From: Lingula anatina
Lineage: Eukaryota; Brachiopoda; Lingulata; Lingulida; Lingulidae
NCBI RefSeq assembly: GCF_001039355.2
Contig: NW_019775269.1
Span: forward strand, 275,707 to 339,706
DNA length: 64,000 nucleotides
Direction: 5' to 3'
Part shown: in pieces, positions 36,914 to 49,943 of the stretch
How the letters are laid out: each line of letters begins with the position of its first letter
Numbering within the stretch: position 1 is the first letter of the stretch
The notes under the pieces: model-generated
What the model was told of the DNA's origin: nothing
The model's input: only the letters and a program-made list of their open reading frames with translations
Database searches by the model: none
Position numbers and translations under genes: made by a program

Positions 36914-37633
36914 CAGAGAGACAGACAAGACAGAAGGATGTCTGCAGTTAATGAAACACAAGTTCTAATGTCACGAGCATTCACTAAATCCATCAAGATG
37001 GGTGTTGATAACAATGCTCATTTCTGTACAAAGTGTACGGAGAGCAATTAAAATCTTTGAAATCTTGATGGTTTCTGTGCAATCCCTAAAGGAACCATTG
37101 TATCCAATTGTATTTCTGTAGAAAATGTGTAAAAGTTATTGCATATTAATTTGCTGAAATTTATAGGACACGTATAGTTTGTTCCTTTTGTGTGTGTGTA
37201 CAGAAACTGCATGGTGATGCACCCTAACTTCATGTATATATTGCTAAAGGCGAGTCAGAAAAATACATCGTCAATCCATTTCTTCCAGGGAAACCATGTG
37301 TCCGGTCTTGTGTAGTTCACGGTAAAAAGTCTTATCACCCAATTTTTGAAAACATGCAGATACTGCCATCGAGCTGGACGAGTAGAACACGTGAAAGTCG
37401 GTGACCAAGTAGGGGCCGGTCTGGAACGCTAAGAGTTCCTGACCAAAGTCTGCCCCTTGACACACGTCCAGCTTGACCCTGGAGACGCCCTGTTATTCCA
37501 CTGCAACCTGCTTCATCGAAGTGACCAGAATCACAGCCAGAACCGCCGTTGGGCTTACCTTGTCTGCTATAACCGTGCATCCAATGTCACAGTGTATAAA
37601 CATCACTATCCCAACTACACGCCCCTGATTAAG
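36914..37633 (+). pseudogene. PhyH-6: truncated PhyH pseudogene (exon-5 stub and exon 6)
   Basis: Exons 1-4 are absent. A stub of exon 5 (36914-36947) runs directly on from the upstream block AACATGATAAACATGTAAATG. Exon 6 is at 37360-37633, 274 nt instead of 282: 8 bases are missing after ATACTGCCA, and an in-frame TAA replaces the GTA codon in ERVEF (GAACGCTAAGAG). No exon 7 follows; intron-6-like sequence runs to about 37880 and then switches to the PhyH-7 upstream block. The fragment has an intron 5 like PhyH-8 and an intron 6 like PhyH-3. It cannot encode an oxygenase. Confidence 0.85.
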
Positions 37634-38133
37634 GTGGGTATAAAACATTCCAATATTTTCATAGTTACATTCATTTATCTCCTGTTTTTATCATTTTTAT
37701 ATTTGTTCGTTACATTTGCATAATACACCACATTTTAATTGGAACTTAGCCTAATAGACCCTTGACGTCCATTTTACTATCAACTCTTTAACATTCATGT
37801 GACCTTTATATTGTTTTGTATAATGCATTACCTTTATGGACTAATTTTATTGCCTGCCCTTCTTTTTTAGCTGACAATTACGGAAGTTATTAATAGGCTC
37901 AGCTTATGTATTTATGCAATCATTTACATGTATATTGTATAAAACACTTTATCATAATAAAAATGCCACAATTTCCCCGACGAAGGAAATAAGTAAAAGG
38001 CTCAGCTAGTGTATTTATGCAATCATTTACATGTTTAATATATATAAATGTTCCAAACACTAATAAAAATGCCACGATTTATGTCATAATTAAATCTTGT
38101 AACGAATCTTTTAATGTATACAATTAAGATAAG

Positions 38134-38169
<36 letters not shown>

Positions 38170-38697
38170 TTTCTATAAACCTAGAATCGATACAGGTGCA
38201 TTCTTTTTATTAAAGTTTCTGATATTATGTAAAATTAAAGTACCCGTCTCGATAGCCAGGTCCTACAGTACACTGTATGTCTATACACAAGCCTGGTGGC
38301 TGATCAAAATTAGCCTCAACTTTAGACATAACCGCAAATGTGTTGTTAAGTTTGTCAAACTGACAAATGCATCGTTTTTACACAATTACGTACAATGCCA
38401 GCAGATCAAGTTTTCTGTTCTGACATTTTATTTTTCAATCTTGTATTCACGCAACACACTACTTCTACATTATGATGGCAGCGATGTTAGGAAACTGAGG
38501 GCCCGTGATAAACACGATATACAAGTAAATGCCAATTGAAAATATATTGTAAACAACATGATAAAAACACTACCACAACAGCTAGATCTCCATCTGTACA
38601 TTATAACTATGTCAGTTGATATGTAGTCAAGTCATTTAATACAAGGAACGGTGGTTAACTTTCACACAGTTGCTTGCAGTGGTACACGAGTAACAGG
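37634..38697. other. Intergenic, PhyH-6 stub to PhyH-7
   Basis: Intron-6-like sequence to about 37880, then the same upstream region as PhyH-4 (compare 22728-23555). It contains a (CA)n tract at 38134-38165 and the AACTGAGGGCCC block. Confidence 0.6.
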
Positions 38698-41342
38698 ATG
38701 GGAGAATCCATAAGGACGACTGACGGGACAGGTAAATTGTGTTTTTAAGTGATAGTGATCTGCCAATATAAAGATTCGAGATATTTTATTTTAGTCTCAC
38801 CTATATAAAGGGAAATAAAAAATTAGAAGCAGTAAAATATGGCTGTTTTATATAGAGCTACGAGAGATTGAATATCACTTAAGCTATACGTTAAAGCATT
38901 ATTTATACATAAAATCGTTAATTCTAAAAATCGGCGGCAGGTTTAGCAACTAAAGAAATCGTGTCGTCATTACTAGTCACAAATAAAAACTTGTTCTGAT
39001 CATTTAAAAGATAAAAATTGTTGTTAAAACATCTAGCAATATTAAAAGTTCAACGCGTTTACCAATAAAAAAGGATAGTTAACTGAGAAGTGGACCTCGT
39101 CCTCCATACACTTAGATTCACATATAATGGACAGGTTCTTTCCGCAATAGCTAATTTTTCATATCGAATTTCTATTCGAAATGGGGTCACCACACGCCTC
39201 ACCTTAGCAGGTGACCTTCGTTGTTTATATATGAGTATATTAATATATTACGTTATGACTGACGTGTATTTAAACCACTTATAGGTTGCCTAGGTACAAT
39301 TATCGGCAACTGTATGCAGACTGCTTATTTTAATCTATTATCATAGGCGCGTGTCTTTGTTAGCGAGAGAGAAAAAAGGCAGACTGTAGTGTCGCGTGTG
39401 TCTTTGGATGAACAGAATGGCCTATTTATTGTGATGGTGTCGTGAGGATAAGTCCACAATCCATTGTGATTTCCATGTATGATGTTGTGTTAGTAAATGT
39501 GTATCACTGAAAGGTATGTATTTCAAATTTTAGGCTTCCAATATACAGATAACTTTGCCGTTACTGACGAATTGAAAAAGCAGTTTTACAGGGATGGTTT
39601 CATTATATTGCGGTAAGGCAGTAAGCTGTTTCAAAACTTTGCCCCCCTTTTTGCAAGATTAACAAGTGTGCCTCCGTAAATATGAAACGGAATAAATATC
39701 CAATATTGTCTAATCAAAACCGATTAATTAACACCCACATGAAAGGAGTTATTATAAGATAAGCACAGAATGTGATCTTATATCCGGCAATGTGAAGTTT
39801 GATAAAACTCAATAATAGCAGAAATATGCATCGACCGATGACGTAATCGCCGAGATTTTTTAGCCAGTCACGAAAAAAAAAAGACACATTTGCGTCTGAT
39901 CTTGGAAGACATTGACATTCAGGCATCACTTCAACCTTTTTTCCAACCCTCTAATGTCTTTGCGTTTAGGAAGTTTTTGGACACAGAAGAAGTGACTAAC
40001 TTGAGAAAGGCCCTGGAGCAAGACAAGACCCTGGAGGACAATTACTATACCAGGGACGATGGGGATGGATATCAGGCCAAAACGGCCAACTGGAATCACC
40101 CTGTGGATGACATAACCGGGATGATAGGGAGGAGTGAGAAAGCTGTCGGTACCATGGAAAAGGTAGCTACAGTACATGTACATGTAGGCCTCATATAATG
40201 TAATTTAACTTCACAAATTGTTTTAATTCATGCGAACACTTTTGTGAAAAAATATTTAGACTGGCTTCAGCGTTCAGTTAAGATAGTGATTATAGGCCTA
40301 TATACATCTCTGTGGGAATATGCCGAGTATTTTTAACCTATAAATTAAAGTTTTGTCTCTACAGTAAGCAAACGAGTAAAATAAAATTTTCCAATCCTTA
40401 ATTCTAGCTTTTAGGGGGAGAGGTATATCAATATCACGCCAAAGTCATCATGAAAGAACCATTCACAGGTGGTGCGTTTGTATGGCACCAGGATTACGGG
40501 TAAATTTCACAGGACAGCTCTTTTTACATTATTTTCACATGCTCACTGCATGCGCTATCGTTCAATGTATGATTCAGGAAGTTGTCGAAGTAAAAGTGAA
40601 GAGTGTGCAGCCCGTTTAGAATAACAAACTCTGACAAGTCTGCAAAAGACATTTTATATACTGCAACACCTGCGTTCACGTTACCATAATAAAGAGGAGG
40701 AGAGCCTGTGTGACAGGAATGGTAGTTCTACATATAGGAACCGAAGTCCAGGGTCATATTATGATTATTACACGTTAGGGTTAGTCGGTGTACTGGGCCC
40801 CTGCGAAGATTTGTCTAATTAAACGCCCACTTGCGGTTTTAAATCTGTCCTAGAACCTAATGTTTTTCTCTTTTAATGAAAAATGTTCTTAATCTTTTCT
40901 AGGACATTCTGAAGGACTTCCCAAAAACAGTTTTCGAACTGTTACATTCGTTACTGAACAACAATAGAACTGTAAAACATACACCAAATATTCTAGAATA
41001 GATTGAGAACCGTAAGTATAAATGAAACAAATTTTTGCAGGGAGGGGGTCGTATATGGGGCGAATGTCACCTGTACAAAGTAATGTTGAACGGAGTACGG
41101 TTCCTAGCGGACTACCATTCGTTGCAAAGGCGCCGTTCGTACACAATGATGTACGATACCGGCACATGTTTTCTGTCCCAACATTTTATATTTCAATAGC
41201 CTTGTATTCACGCAACGCACCACTTTTACAACATTATAGCATCGATACTAGGAAACTGAGGGCACGTGTAACAAGATAAACAAGTAAATGACAGCTGAAA
41301 ACTTATTGTAAACAACATGTCTCAAGGGTTGTTTTCACGTTA

Positions 41343-41380
<38 letters not shown>

Positions 41381-42593
41381 CAAGAAAAGACAAGAAAAGA
41401 TGAGACCGCAACTTAGTTCTCTCTGCTCATGCATAGCGCCACAGCGTATATGAACAAGCTGCTGAGTTGGTGCACAGTGCCATTTTTGTAAATATCATGT
41501 CAAAACAAAATTTAGAAAATGCATTTGGTCTTCTGTGCGCTTCTAATCAAAATGTCAAGAGTAAATTCTCATATTTTCTTTATACTGCTGGTTATTTACT
41601 GCATTTGTGATTACTGTTATTTTCCAGTTATTGGTACGTTTACGGCAACCTGTTTCCAGACATGGCCACAGTGTGGATTGCAGTGGACAGAGCAGACAGG
41701 ACAAACGGGTGTCTACAGGTAATGAAACATGTCTTGTAAATAGACATCTTTAACTTTCACAGAATCCATTGAGGTGAATGTTGATGTCAATGTTCACATC
41801 TGTACAAAGTGTACAAAGAATTATTTAAAAGCATAAATTAATGATGATGTCTCTTCAGTCCGTAAAGGAACCATTGGTTACTCCTTCTTAAGTAAAAATA
41901 TGTAAAACACATATGTGACAACCATATTGCATATTCATTTGCCGTATATATTTAGGTGACTTATTACCGCAATTTTTCCATGCATGCAGATACTGCCAGG
42001 TTCCCATCGAGCTGGTCGAATAGAGCACGTGAAAGTTGGTGACCAAGCAGGGGCTGAACCGGAACGCGTAGAGTTCCTGGCCAAAGTTTGTCCCTTGACC
42101 TACGTCCAGCTTGACCCTGGAGACGCTGTGATATTTCACTGTAATCTGGTCCATCGAAGTGACCAGAATCACAGCCAGAACCGGCGCTGGGCTTACCTTG
42201 TTTGCTATAACCGTGCATCCAATGACCCAGTGTATAAACATCACTATCCTAACTACACGCCCCTGATTAAGGTAGGCATAATGCAGTCAAATATTATCAT
42301 AGTTTCATTTTTTCTTCTATTCTAATTCATGTTTATATTTGTTTGTTTATTTTGCATAATACACCGCATTTCAAGATGAACATAGCTGAATAGATAACGG
42401 GTCCATTACAAAATATTAGCAGTTGGTGTGCCATTTTATTTCATAATAACATATTGATATTTCTTACATCAAGGTACAGAATAGCAGAATTAAGGAATGT
42501 GGCACTAGAGAACCAACCGAAGGAAAACTATTTTTTCAAGGACCGAAAAGAGAGCGTGACCCTGCTATAGAAGTGCTAGAAAGAAAGGCTTAA
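38698..42593 (+). CDS. PhyH-7: phytanoyl-CoA dioxygenase family protein, intact
   Basis: Seven exons: 38698-38731, 39534-39612, 39970-40162, 40408-40499, 41628-41718, 41990-42271 and 42474-42593. They give 891 nt and 296 residues with canonical splice sites. The catalytic set H129/D131/H218/R229 is complete. Exon 2 reads [16 protein letters not shown], so this is the sister of PhyH-4, which also shares its upstream region and intron 4. The pocket segment after the HxD is YWYVYGN, unlike SWYLYGN in PhyH-4, although the rest of the exon is almost the same. Intron 6 is short (202 nt). The tail is standard ([17 protein letters not shown]). Confidence 0.87.
41344..41378. repeat. Poly-A tract (35 A) with AAGAC-type repeats in PhyH-7 intron 4
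   Basis: An uninterrupted A run followed by three AAGACAAGAAA-like units. It is prone to sequencing error. Confidence 0.95.
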
Positions 42594-43013
42594 ACTACAG
42601 TATATTCTGAGACTTTATTCAGACATCGATTAATTATGAGACGCAAGGTTACCATATTACTAAATTAAATTGTTTTCATTCTATTAACGTTATGATGGAA
42701 AATACTTTTTTGTTTTGAATCTTTTTTATCACATATCAGTAATATATCTGACGGTTAAGATCAGAAAGATAACCTCAAATAATAATTTTCTCATGACGGT
42801 CTGAGAGCGTGGTACCAACATTTTACAGAGGATTAATACATACACTGTGATACACAGGTAACTATTTTTGTAAAATCCATCCTTTTTTTTATAAGAAGTA
42901 AACCATATATTCCCGTGAGTAACACCCCTTCCTTGTCCCAACCTGGAACTCTGAACCTCTGGTAAATGTTTTGATCTAAGGGCTTGTGCATCATAGTTGG
43001 GAAAAAAACTCCT
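42594..43013. other. 3' flank of PhyH-7
   Basis: No gene is seen. Colinear with the flanks after PhyH-4 and PhyH-5. Confidence 0.6.
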
Positions 43014-43834
43014 GGGCCTGGTTTTATAAAGGACGCTTATCACTAACCGGTGGATAAGCCTAACCAGTGGATAAATTCTCCAAACACTGGTTAACGGCGT
43101 TTAAAATTGTGTTTTACAGCCGGTTAGTTAACGGACGTTTAATTTTTTTAAAACCAGTGTTTAGTTGCTTTGAACAGCTTATCCAGACCATATTTGGAAA
43201 TAAAATTACCCAGAATGCAATGGGTTTCTATAAACAAAATAAAATACCCATAATTAATCCATTGTTCATTTGTTTTGTCTGCTATTCTTCAATGTACTTT
43301 GGCAATGTCAACAATATCTGAGAAGACAAAGAGATGGTTTAGATTGATTTAGATGATTGAGATTGCCAAAGTATGTTTATGTACTTATTTTCAAAAAAAA
43401 AAAAAAATAAAATAAAATAAAATAAATAATAATAAATAAATAAATAAATAAATAATAAAAATAATAAATAAATAATAATAATATCATAAAAAACATTCAA
43501 AATGAAACTAGTTTTCTTGAAAGAATTATTCCTTTCCGTCTCTGGAGCTGGTTGGTTTTGATGTAAGTTTTCTAAATACAGTATCGAATTTCTACTGAAT
43601 GTAAATCTTTCAATGAGTTCTTGCTCAGTTGCTCCATCAAAATCAAATAAATTTCTATTGAAATTTCTGTCTCTTTTCAGTCTAAAAGGTATATATCTCC
43701 GAGGATTTCTGGCAAACCGCAGCAGGTTTGCTTTATTTATCCGGCGTTTAAGGAATTTAAACTATAAATTTAACCAACCGTTTAGAAGATTTAACCATTG
43801 GTTAGTGCTAAACGACGTTTATGAAACCGGGCCC
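43014..43834. mobile_element. 821-bp TIR element (GGGCCYGGTTT ends)
   Basis: The left end GGGCCTGGTTTTATAAAGG and the reverse complement of the right end, GGGCCCGGTTTCATAAACG, are inverted partners, with similarity continuing through CACTAACC. The paralogous flank after PhyH-5 (near 35470-35490) lacks the insert. No clear target duplication is visible. The interior has an A-rich (AATAAA)n-like tract at 43393-43485 and no transposase-like frame. It is probably a non-autonomous DNA transposon. Confidence 0.75.
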
Positions 43835-44886
43835 TGATCAATAAACAGCAATGATCATCTATCTACTTGCAAAACAGTCATTGCTTTATTTCATACAGTA
43901 AACTTCTACACTCTAAATATACCTGTATGAAGCCACTGATATCAGGGGCTTCTAAAACAGCATACAAAATTAAAGTGTCAGCGATACAATAATTTTGTAT
44001 CAGACTACTAGCGCACTCTGTGGGCAGAGAGTAACATGTAAGATGGCCGATTGAAATATACATGTATATTCTGATTTTCTTTGAAAGTGTATTGTATTTT
44101 AGCAAAGCACCACATAACTTTTCTTGTTCTAATTATTTTATGAAACGTTAAGGAATACACTATACCTGCAGCCCTTGTGATATTTTGCTCTTTTTTTTTT
44201 ATCTTTCTCTGAGTCCTTTTTTTGTTTCATTATACTTGCTTCATTAAATATTTCGCTTCTAATTTAAGCTGAATTTGTTTGATTTTCTATTGCTTATGCA
44301 CTTTAAAATGCCAAGTTGAGTTTATTATAAGTTTATTCCTCGGAGAATTTATTATAAAGCAATGAGTACGTGAACTGATTATGTTTCAAGAAAATGTTTT
44401 TTGTTCTCGATGCTTTCACGAGGGCAACCTGTACAGCAGGTAAAACATTCTCTGTTGACGCAGGGTTTCGCTAATGACCTGACTTCATTAGAGTAGACAG
44501 TTTACACCAGAGTTATAGTGGGGAACAAATAACTACATAAGTTTGTTTGACATAATTGGACCCTCCTCTTCACTCATAGTTAAGTCAATTACGACACCCT
44601 TTATCGCGCCAAACTGTTTTTGAAATGACATTAAAGTAAATACGCTATCTGAGCTTTCCGCTTATAAACCCCTTCAGGTATTGCTGTTATGAAATTGAAT
44701 TTTCTTTATAGCACAATTGATTCAATCCCCATAGAAAGCAATAAGCCAAAGTCTCAGCTAGTGCATTTATGCAACCATTTAGATTTTATTAAACCGTTGA
44801 TCATAATAAACGATGCCACAATTTATGTTATAATTAATTCTCGTAACGAATTTTTTAATGAATACGATGTAATTAAGATGATCATG

Positions 44887-44924
<38 letters not shown>

Positions 44925-45523
44925 CGCAGGCAGGCAGGCTGGCACGCACGCACACACACACACGCCTATTTCAATAAACGGTACATACAAAACTATTATC
45001 GATACAGGTGAACAGTGAATATATAATTTCTGATAAAATGGAAAAGGAAAACACACCTTCATAACACAAGTCTTACCAAGTCTTACCTCTGTCTAAGCAT
45101 ATGGTGGTAAGTTGATAGAAATTAATATACAACTGTACATAAAAACCGCAAACGAGTTATTGAGTTTGTCAAACTGACAAAAGCACCGTATTTAAACGGT
45201 GCTTTTGTCAGAAGATTTTATGTCTTCTGTTCATTTTGTTCATTTTATTTTTCAAGCTTCTTGTATTTACGCAGCGGGCTACTTGTACATTATGATAGCA
45301 AAGATGTTTAAAAAATCAGAACCCGTGTAACATATGATACACAAGTAAATGGCATTATAATATTATACCTGACCCAGGCTAGCGCGTGATGATAAAAAAG
45401 CGTTGTTGTAACAGACATCCAACTGTAACCTTCACCTAGGTCAGTGTGTCAGCCAAATCATGTACAACAAGGAAAGGCGATAAACTGACAGACAGTTGGT
45501 TGTTGTGGTACGTGAGTGAAAGA
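43835..45523. other. Intergenic, PhyH-7 to PhyH-8
   Basis: No exon is supported. 43840-44700 parallels the distal 3' flank of PhyH-5. 44700-45523 is the PhyH-8 upstream region with a (CA)n tract at 44889-44921. Confidence 0.55.
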
Positions 45524-48500
45524 ATGGGAGAATTCGTGCGAACGACTGACGGTACAGGTAAATTGTGTTTTATAGAGATAATCTGTCAGTATATAGAGCA
45601 CCTTAAGTAACTGCAAAGCCGGTTGTAGGTCGTGGGTCGTGTCTGCCGCGCTTTTAATCCTCTGATTGTTGTTTGCTCTGGTCTACGGTCGTTCACCTAA
45701 CCCAGGTACAGATGTCCAAAACTGTACGCTCATATATTAGGTGAGTTATATATTAAGTGTGTGTGTGTGTGTGTGTGTGTGTTTGTGAGTGTGTGCCTAT
45801 GTGTGAGAGAGGGGAAAGAGAGTGGCTCGTTTGAATGTGTGAGGTCGTGTTATGAAGATAAATCAACAACATTTGATTATATTCATAATTTTGTGTTCAT
45901 TAGTATCTCATCAAAAGGCATGTTTTCTAAATTTTAGGCTACCTGTATACAGATAACTTTATCGTTACTGACGAAGTGAAAGATCGGTTTTACGGGGACG
46001 GTTTCATTATATTGCGGTAAGGCAATAAATACTTTCAAACCCGTACACTCTTGTTTACAAACTTCACTAGATTTCCTGCGGTAGCTAAGTATCAGAGGTT
46101 ACAGGTTAAAGTGAAATACCTATCGAGTAGGGGGCGCCGGAAGAGCTTATATGATATACGCATCGAAATTCACGACAGAAAATTTTAATTGGATTGTCTT
46201 TTAAGCTAACTGAAGCACGTTTGACAATACAAAAAAGGTATTTTAAAAAGTGTGGATTTGACAGTTCGAATTGCATGTATATAAGCCTATTCCCCTACCT
46301 AAATACTGTACTTTGATAAGCGAAATAATAAGTGGATATCTTAGTATTTAAGTTCTGCTGTCCATTTTTTACCGCTTCGTATGCCAAATATGATGCCGTT
46401 TCAATTGAACGGTGGTTGTGCTGTTGTCGACCCTTCTTATAATTTTTGTTTCTAGAAAGTTTTTGGACGCCGAAGAGGTCACCAACTTGAGAACGGCCCT
46501 GGAGCAAGACAGAGCTCTAGAAGACTATCACTATGCTCGAGACGACGGCCAAGGCCGCCAAACAAAAACCGTCAACTGGAGTCACCCTGGAGATGATATC
46601 ACTGGTATGATTGGAAGGAGTGAGAAAGCTGCTGGTACCATGGAAAAGGTATATCGGTCCTTTGTTGACTGTCATTAATATTCATTTTTCTTTCCTGTAA
46701 AAGGTATGATTTGGTTTTGCGAATCCCTGTAAGTCTGATTTATTATTTACAAAACTTATATTTAAGCAAAATTCATGAGTGAAGGGTCATATTAAAACTA
46801 GACTGGATTCAGTAAAAGTCCCTGTCAGTTAAGGTCCTGACATTAACTTAATAAAAATAGGTGCTATATATCAAACTTATAAACAATTACCTTTGTCTCT
46901 ACGGTAGGCAATCTAGCAAAGCGTGTTTAATGTTAGACTCCTTATTCCAGCTTTTAGGGGGAGAAGTATATCAATATCACGCGAAAGTCGTTATGAAAGA
47001 ACCATTCACAGGGGGTGCGTTTATATGGCACCAGGATTACGGGTAATCCTATCTAACCATTTTTTTATCCTTGAAGTTGTGAAAGTATATGAAGTAAACA
47101 ACCCAAAGTCCATTTACAATTACAAGGAAGTTTATAGTTGGTTGTTTACATTTAAAAATCTGTCTGACCTATGACTTTTTTGGGGGGGAGGAAAAGCTGT
47201 TGAGTCAATAATTTAGGTTCCATTTGGTATAGAGTACCAGTAAAATGTCATATCACATAAGATGAGTATTGCGAAAAGACTTTTGAAATTCGGTGATATT
47301 TATTTTCCAGTTATTGGTACCTGAACGGCAACCTGTTTCCAGACATGGGCACAGTGTGGATTGCAGTGGACGGGGCAGACAAGACAAATGGATGTCTACA
47401 GGTAATGAAACACTTGTTATAAATAGATATAGCTAACATCCATTAAATACCTGGAGGTGGGTATTGGTGCTTATGATTATTTCTGTACAATATGTATAGA
47501 GAGCAAGTAAAATACATGTACTGGTACATGGAACATTGATGATGGTGTCTGTGCAGTCCATAAAAAACCTGTTTCCACTTGCATTTTGTAGAAAACATTG
47601 TTGCATTTTCATTTCTTGAACATATTTAGAGGACACGACCAGCTTCTCTTTTTTGTGTAAAGAAGCTGTATTTTGATGTCCACTAACCAAAGGCAAGAAG
47701 GAAAAATACATTGCCAACCCATTTCTACCAGTTGGACCATGTGTCCACCATAGTAGCACATACATTGAAAAGACTTATCGTCGCAATTTCCCATGCATTC
47801 AGATACTGCCAGGCTCCCATCGAGCTGGACGAATAGACCACGTTAAAGTCGGTGACCAAGCAGGGGCTGACCCGGAACGCGTAGAGCTCCTGGCCAAACT
47901 CTGCCCCTTGACCTACGTCCAGCTTGACCCTGGAGACGCTCTGTTTTTCCACTGCAACCTTCTCCATCGAAGTGACCAGAATCAAAGCCAGAACCGCCGT
48001 TGGGCTTACCTTGTCTGCTATAACCGTGCATCCAATGACCCAGTGTATAAACATCACCATCCTAACTACACGCCCCTGATTAAGGTGGGCATTATTCTGT
48101 CAATAATTCTTATAGTTATAGTATTTTTCTCGCAATTATTTATTTTGCGAAATACTGCACATTATTTCAGGATGAAGATAGCTGTATAGACCCTTAATTG
48201 CATCTATTTTATTAAGCATTCGTATAAATGTAAATGTATACATTTGCATACATTTGTATGACGAATCATCTATTTTACTTAAACTGGCAATAACGGAATC
48301 ATTTTGGGCGATTTCAAATGAGCATTGGTAAAATGTGAAATCGCCCTTTTCTCCCTTTATATCTATAGGCATTTTCACTCCTTCAGGCAACTTTTGTGTG
48401 ACCTCAACTGATCTGTTTATTGCAAAATGTTAGCAATTGGTGTGACATTTCAAATCATAATAACATATTGTAACTTTTTTCAAGGTGCCGAATAACAGAA

Positions 48501-48604
48501 TAAAGGAGTGTGGCACTAAAACATCCACCGAAGGAAAGATATTTTTTCAAGGACCCAAAAGAGACCGTGACCTTGCCATAGAAGTGCTAGAGAGGACGGC
48601 CTAA
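45524..48604 (+). CDS. PhyH-8: phytanoyl-CoA dioxygenase family protein, intact
   Basis: Seven exons: 45524-45557, 45938-46016, 46456-46648, 46951-47042, 47311-47401, 47803-48084 and 48485-48604. They give 891 nt and 296 residues. It starts MGEFVRTTDG. H129/D131/H218/R229 are all present, with AFIWHQDYG at the metal site and YWYLNGN behind it. Exon 3 differs more from the other copies than they do from each other (for example DYHYARDDGQGRQTK), and the introns are shorter. It is the copy closest in character to PhyH-9 and may sit near the founder end of the array. The tail is GPKRDRDLAIEVLERTA. Confidence 0.88.
45757..45790. repeat. (GT)n microsatellite in PhyH-8 intron 1
   Basis: GT-rich tract before exon 2, the same position as in other copies. 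Confidence 0.9.
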
Positions 48605-48826
48605 ACTACAGCTAATATATTAGGAGACTTTATTAAAACATTAATTAATTATGAGACACATTCTTGTCATATGTACTAAGTCGTTTCTTTTCTATTTAAC
48701 ATTATGACCTCACCAAAGGATAGTTTATGCTTTTTTCAAGTCAGTCGTATGTCGTTACGTGCAACAGGTGTGTTAGTTGTATATATGAGTAAATACTGTG
48801 CGGTTTTAAAATAATAGTTTTTCAAG

Positions 48827-48950
48827 CTGTCGAAAAGCAAAGTTAAAATTAAGGAATGTGGCACTAAATAATACACTGAATGAAAAACGGTTTCATGGCC
48901 AGGATCATTCCTCAAGCAAATGCTACTAGCAAGGAAAGCCTGGTTTGTAG
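48827..48950 (+). pseudogene. Orphan PhyH exon-7 relic
   Basis: After a TTCAAG acceptor-like site the frame reads SKSKVKIKECGTK, clearly the exon-7 start, and then hits TAA and TGA. A degenerate TTTCATGGCCAGGA segment matches the FF(Q/H)GP region. It lies 220 bp after the PhyH-8 stop and has no associated exons. It is the remnant of an extra copy, or a duplicated 3' end. Confidence 0.75.
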
Positions 48951-49943
48951 ATTTCCATGTCGGACATGGACTGTTCATCATTCAAAACACTTACACTGAA
49001 TGGTCCACTTTACATTTTCCATTATGATGCGACTACAGTAGATAATTTGCAATTGAATAACGGATCAAATGCATTTTGGTTTTTATTTATACCTTGTATT
49101 TACTAAATAATTTCAAATATAATCAGAATAATCCGTGTAGTCCTACAGATTATTGGAATATTCTATAATAAAAAAAAGTAAAGGGCTGTTGACAAAAAAG
49201 TATGTAAATTGATTGTACTGTATTAATATTTTTAATCTTGCTAGCAAGTCGGTCAGACATACCACGAATTATGTACCTGGAAAATTTCTCATAATCCTTG
49301 TGCCTTCTACATGTAAGAGGGGAGAGCAGGGTGGGAGAAATCCTCCCCTCCGAAATATTTTTGGTTATCTTCTGCCACCTTTCTCACTGTCAACCCAAAA
49401 CGCCTCTACCTTTCTTCCAGTCAACGTCTATACGAACAAGACAGGCAGCAAGAGTACAGTTTGAATGTATTGTGGATCTTAAACAACTGCCCATCAAGCA
49501 TTTTAAAGCTTACGAACTTGCCAGTGATATAGGAGGGCAATTGTACAGTTAAGTAAGGCTGCATTATTACAGTGCAAACATGTAGGCCTTAAACATGTTG
49601 CACATTTGACCGTTAGATCTTGAGGAAAAAAAAATTGGAAAATTTTGCTTTTCAAAATGATCAAAATTTAAGAAACAAATGGTTGAAGTAAGGTAATATC
49701 TGCCCCCTCTCTCTTCTTTCGTGTCCTTGGCCCGTTATGACCACAGGGTACGGCAAAGGAACCTAGCAGCTGTTGCCCGATAACATACGAAATAGGTAAA
49801 GTAAATATAAAGGTTAGATGTAGGGCTACATGAATATTACGGGTTATCTCCTAATCGTGCCCTTTGATGCATACAAGCTTTCACTGCACAGTGGTGAGGT
49901 GAAATAAGGTGTCTCAGCATAGGCAGGGACCATTTAATTAAGA
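48951..49943. other. Intergenic, PhyH-8 to PhyH-9
   Basis: I see nothing coding. The repeated upstream block found before the other PhyH copies is not evident here. Confidence 0.5.

Noticed and set aside
38132-38165. Evenly spaced short repeats that might suggest a CRISPR-like array
   Set aside because: It is a simple dinucleotide tract; no spacer-repeat architecture exists in this eukaryotic window.
43067-43321. 84-codon frame inside the 821-bp element
   Set aside because: AT-rich, no motif, and probably chance within a non-autonomous element.
49213-49552. Two overlapping frames between PhyH-8 and PhyH-9
   Set aside because: No homologous motif, no splice partners, and no recurrence elsewhere in the array.
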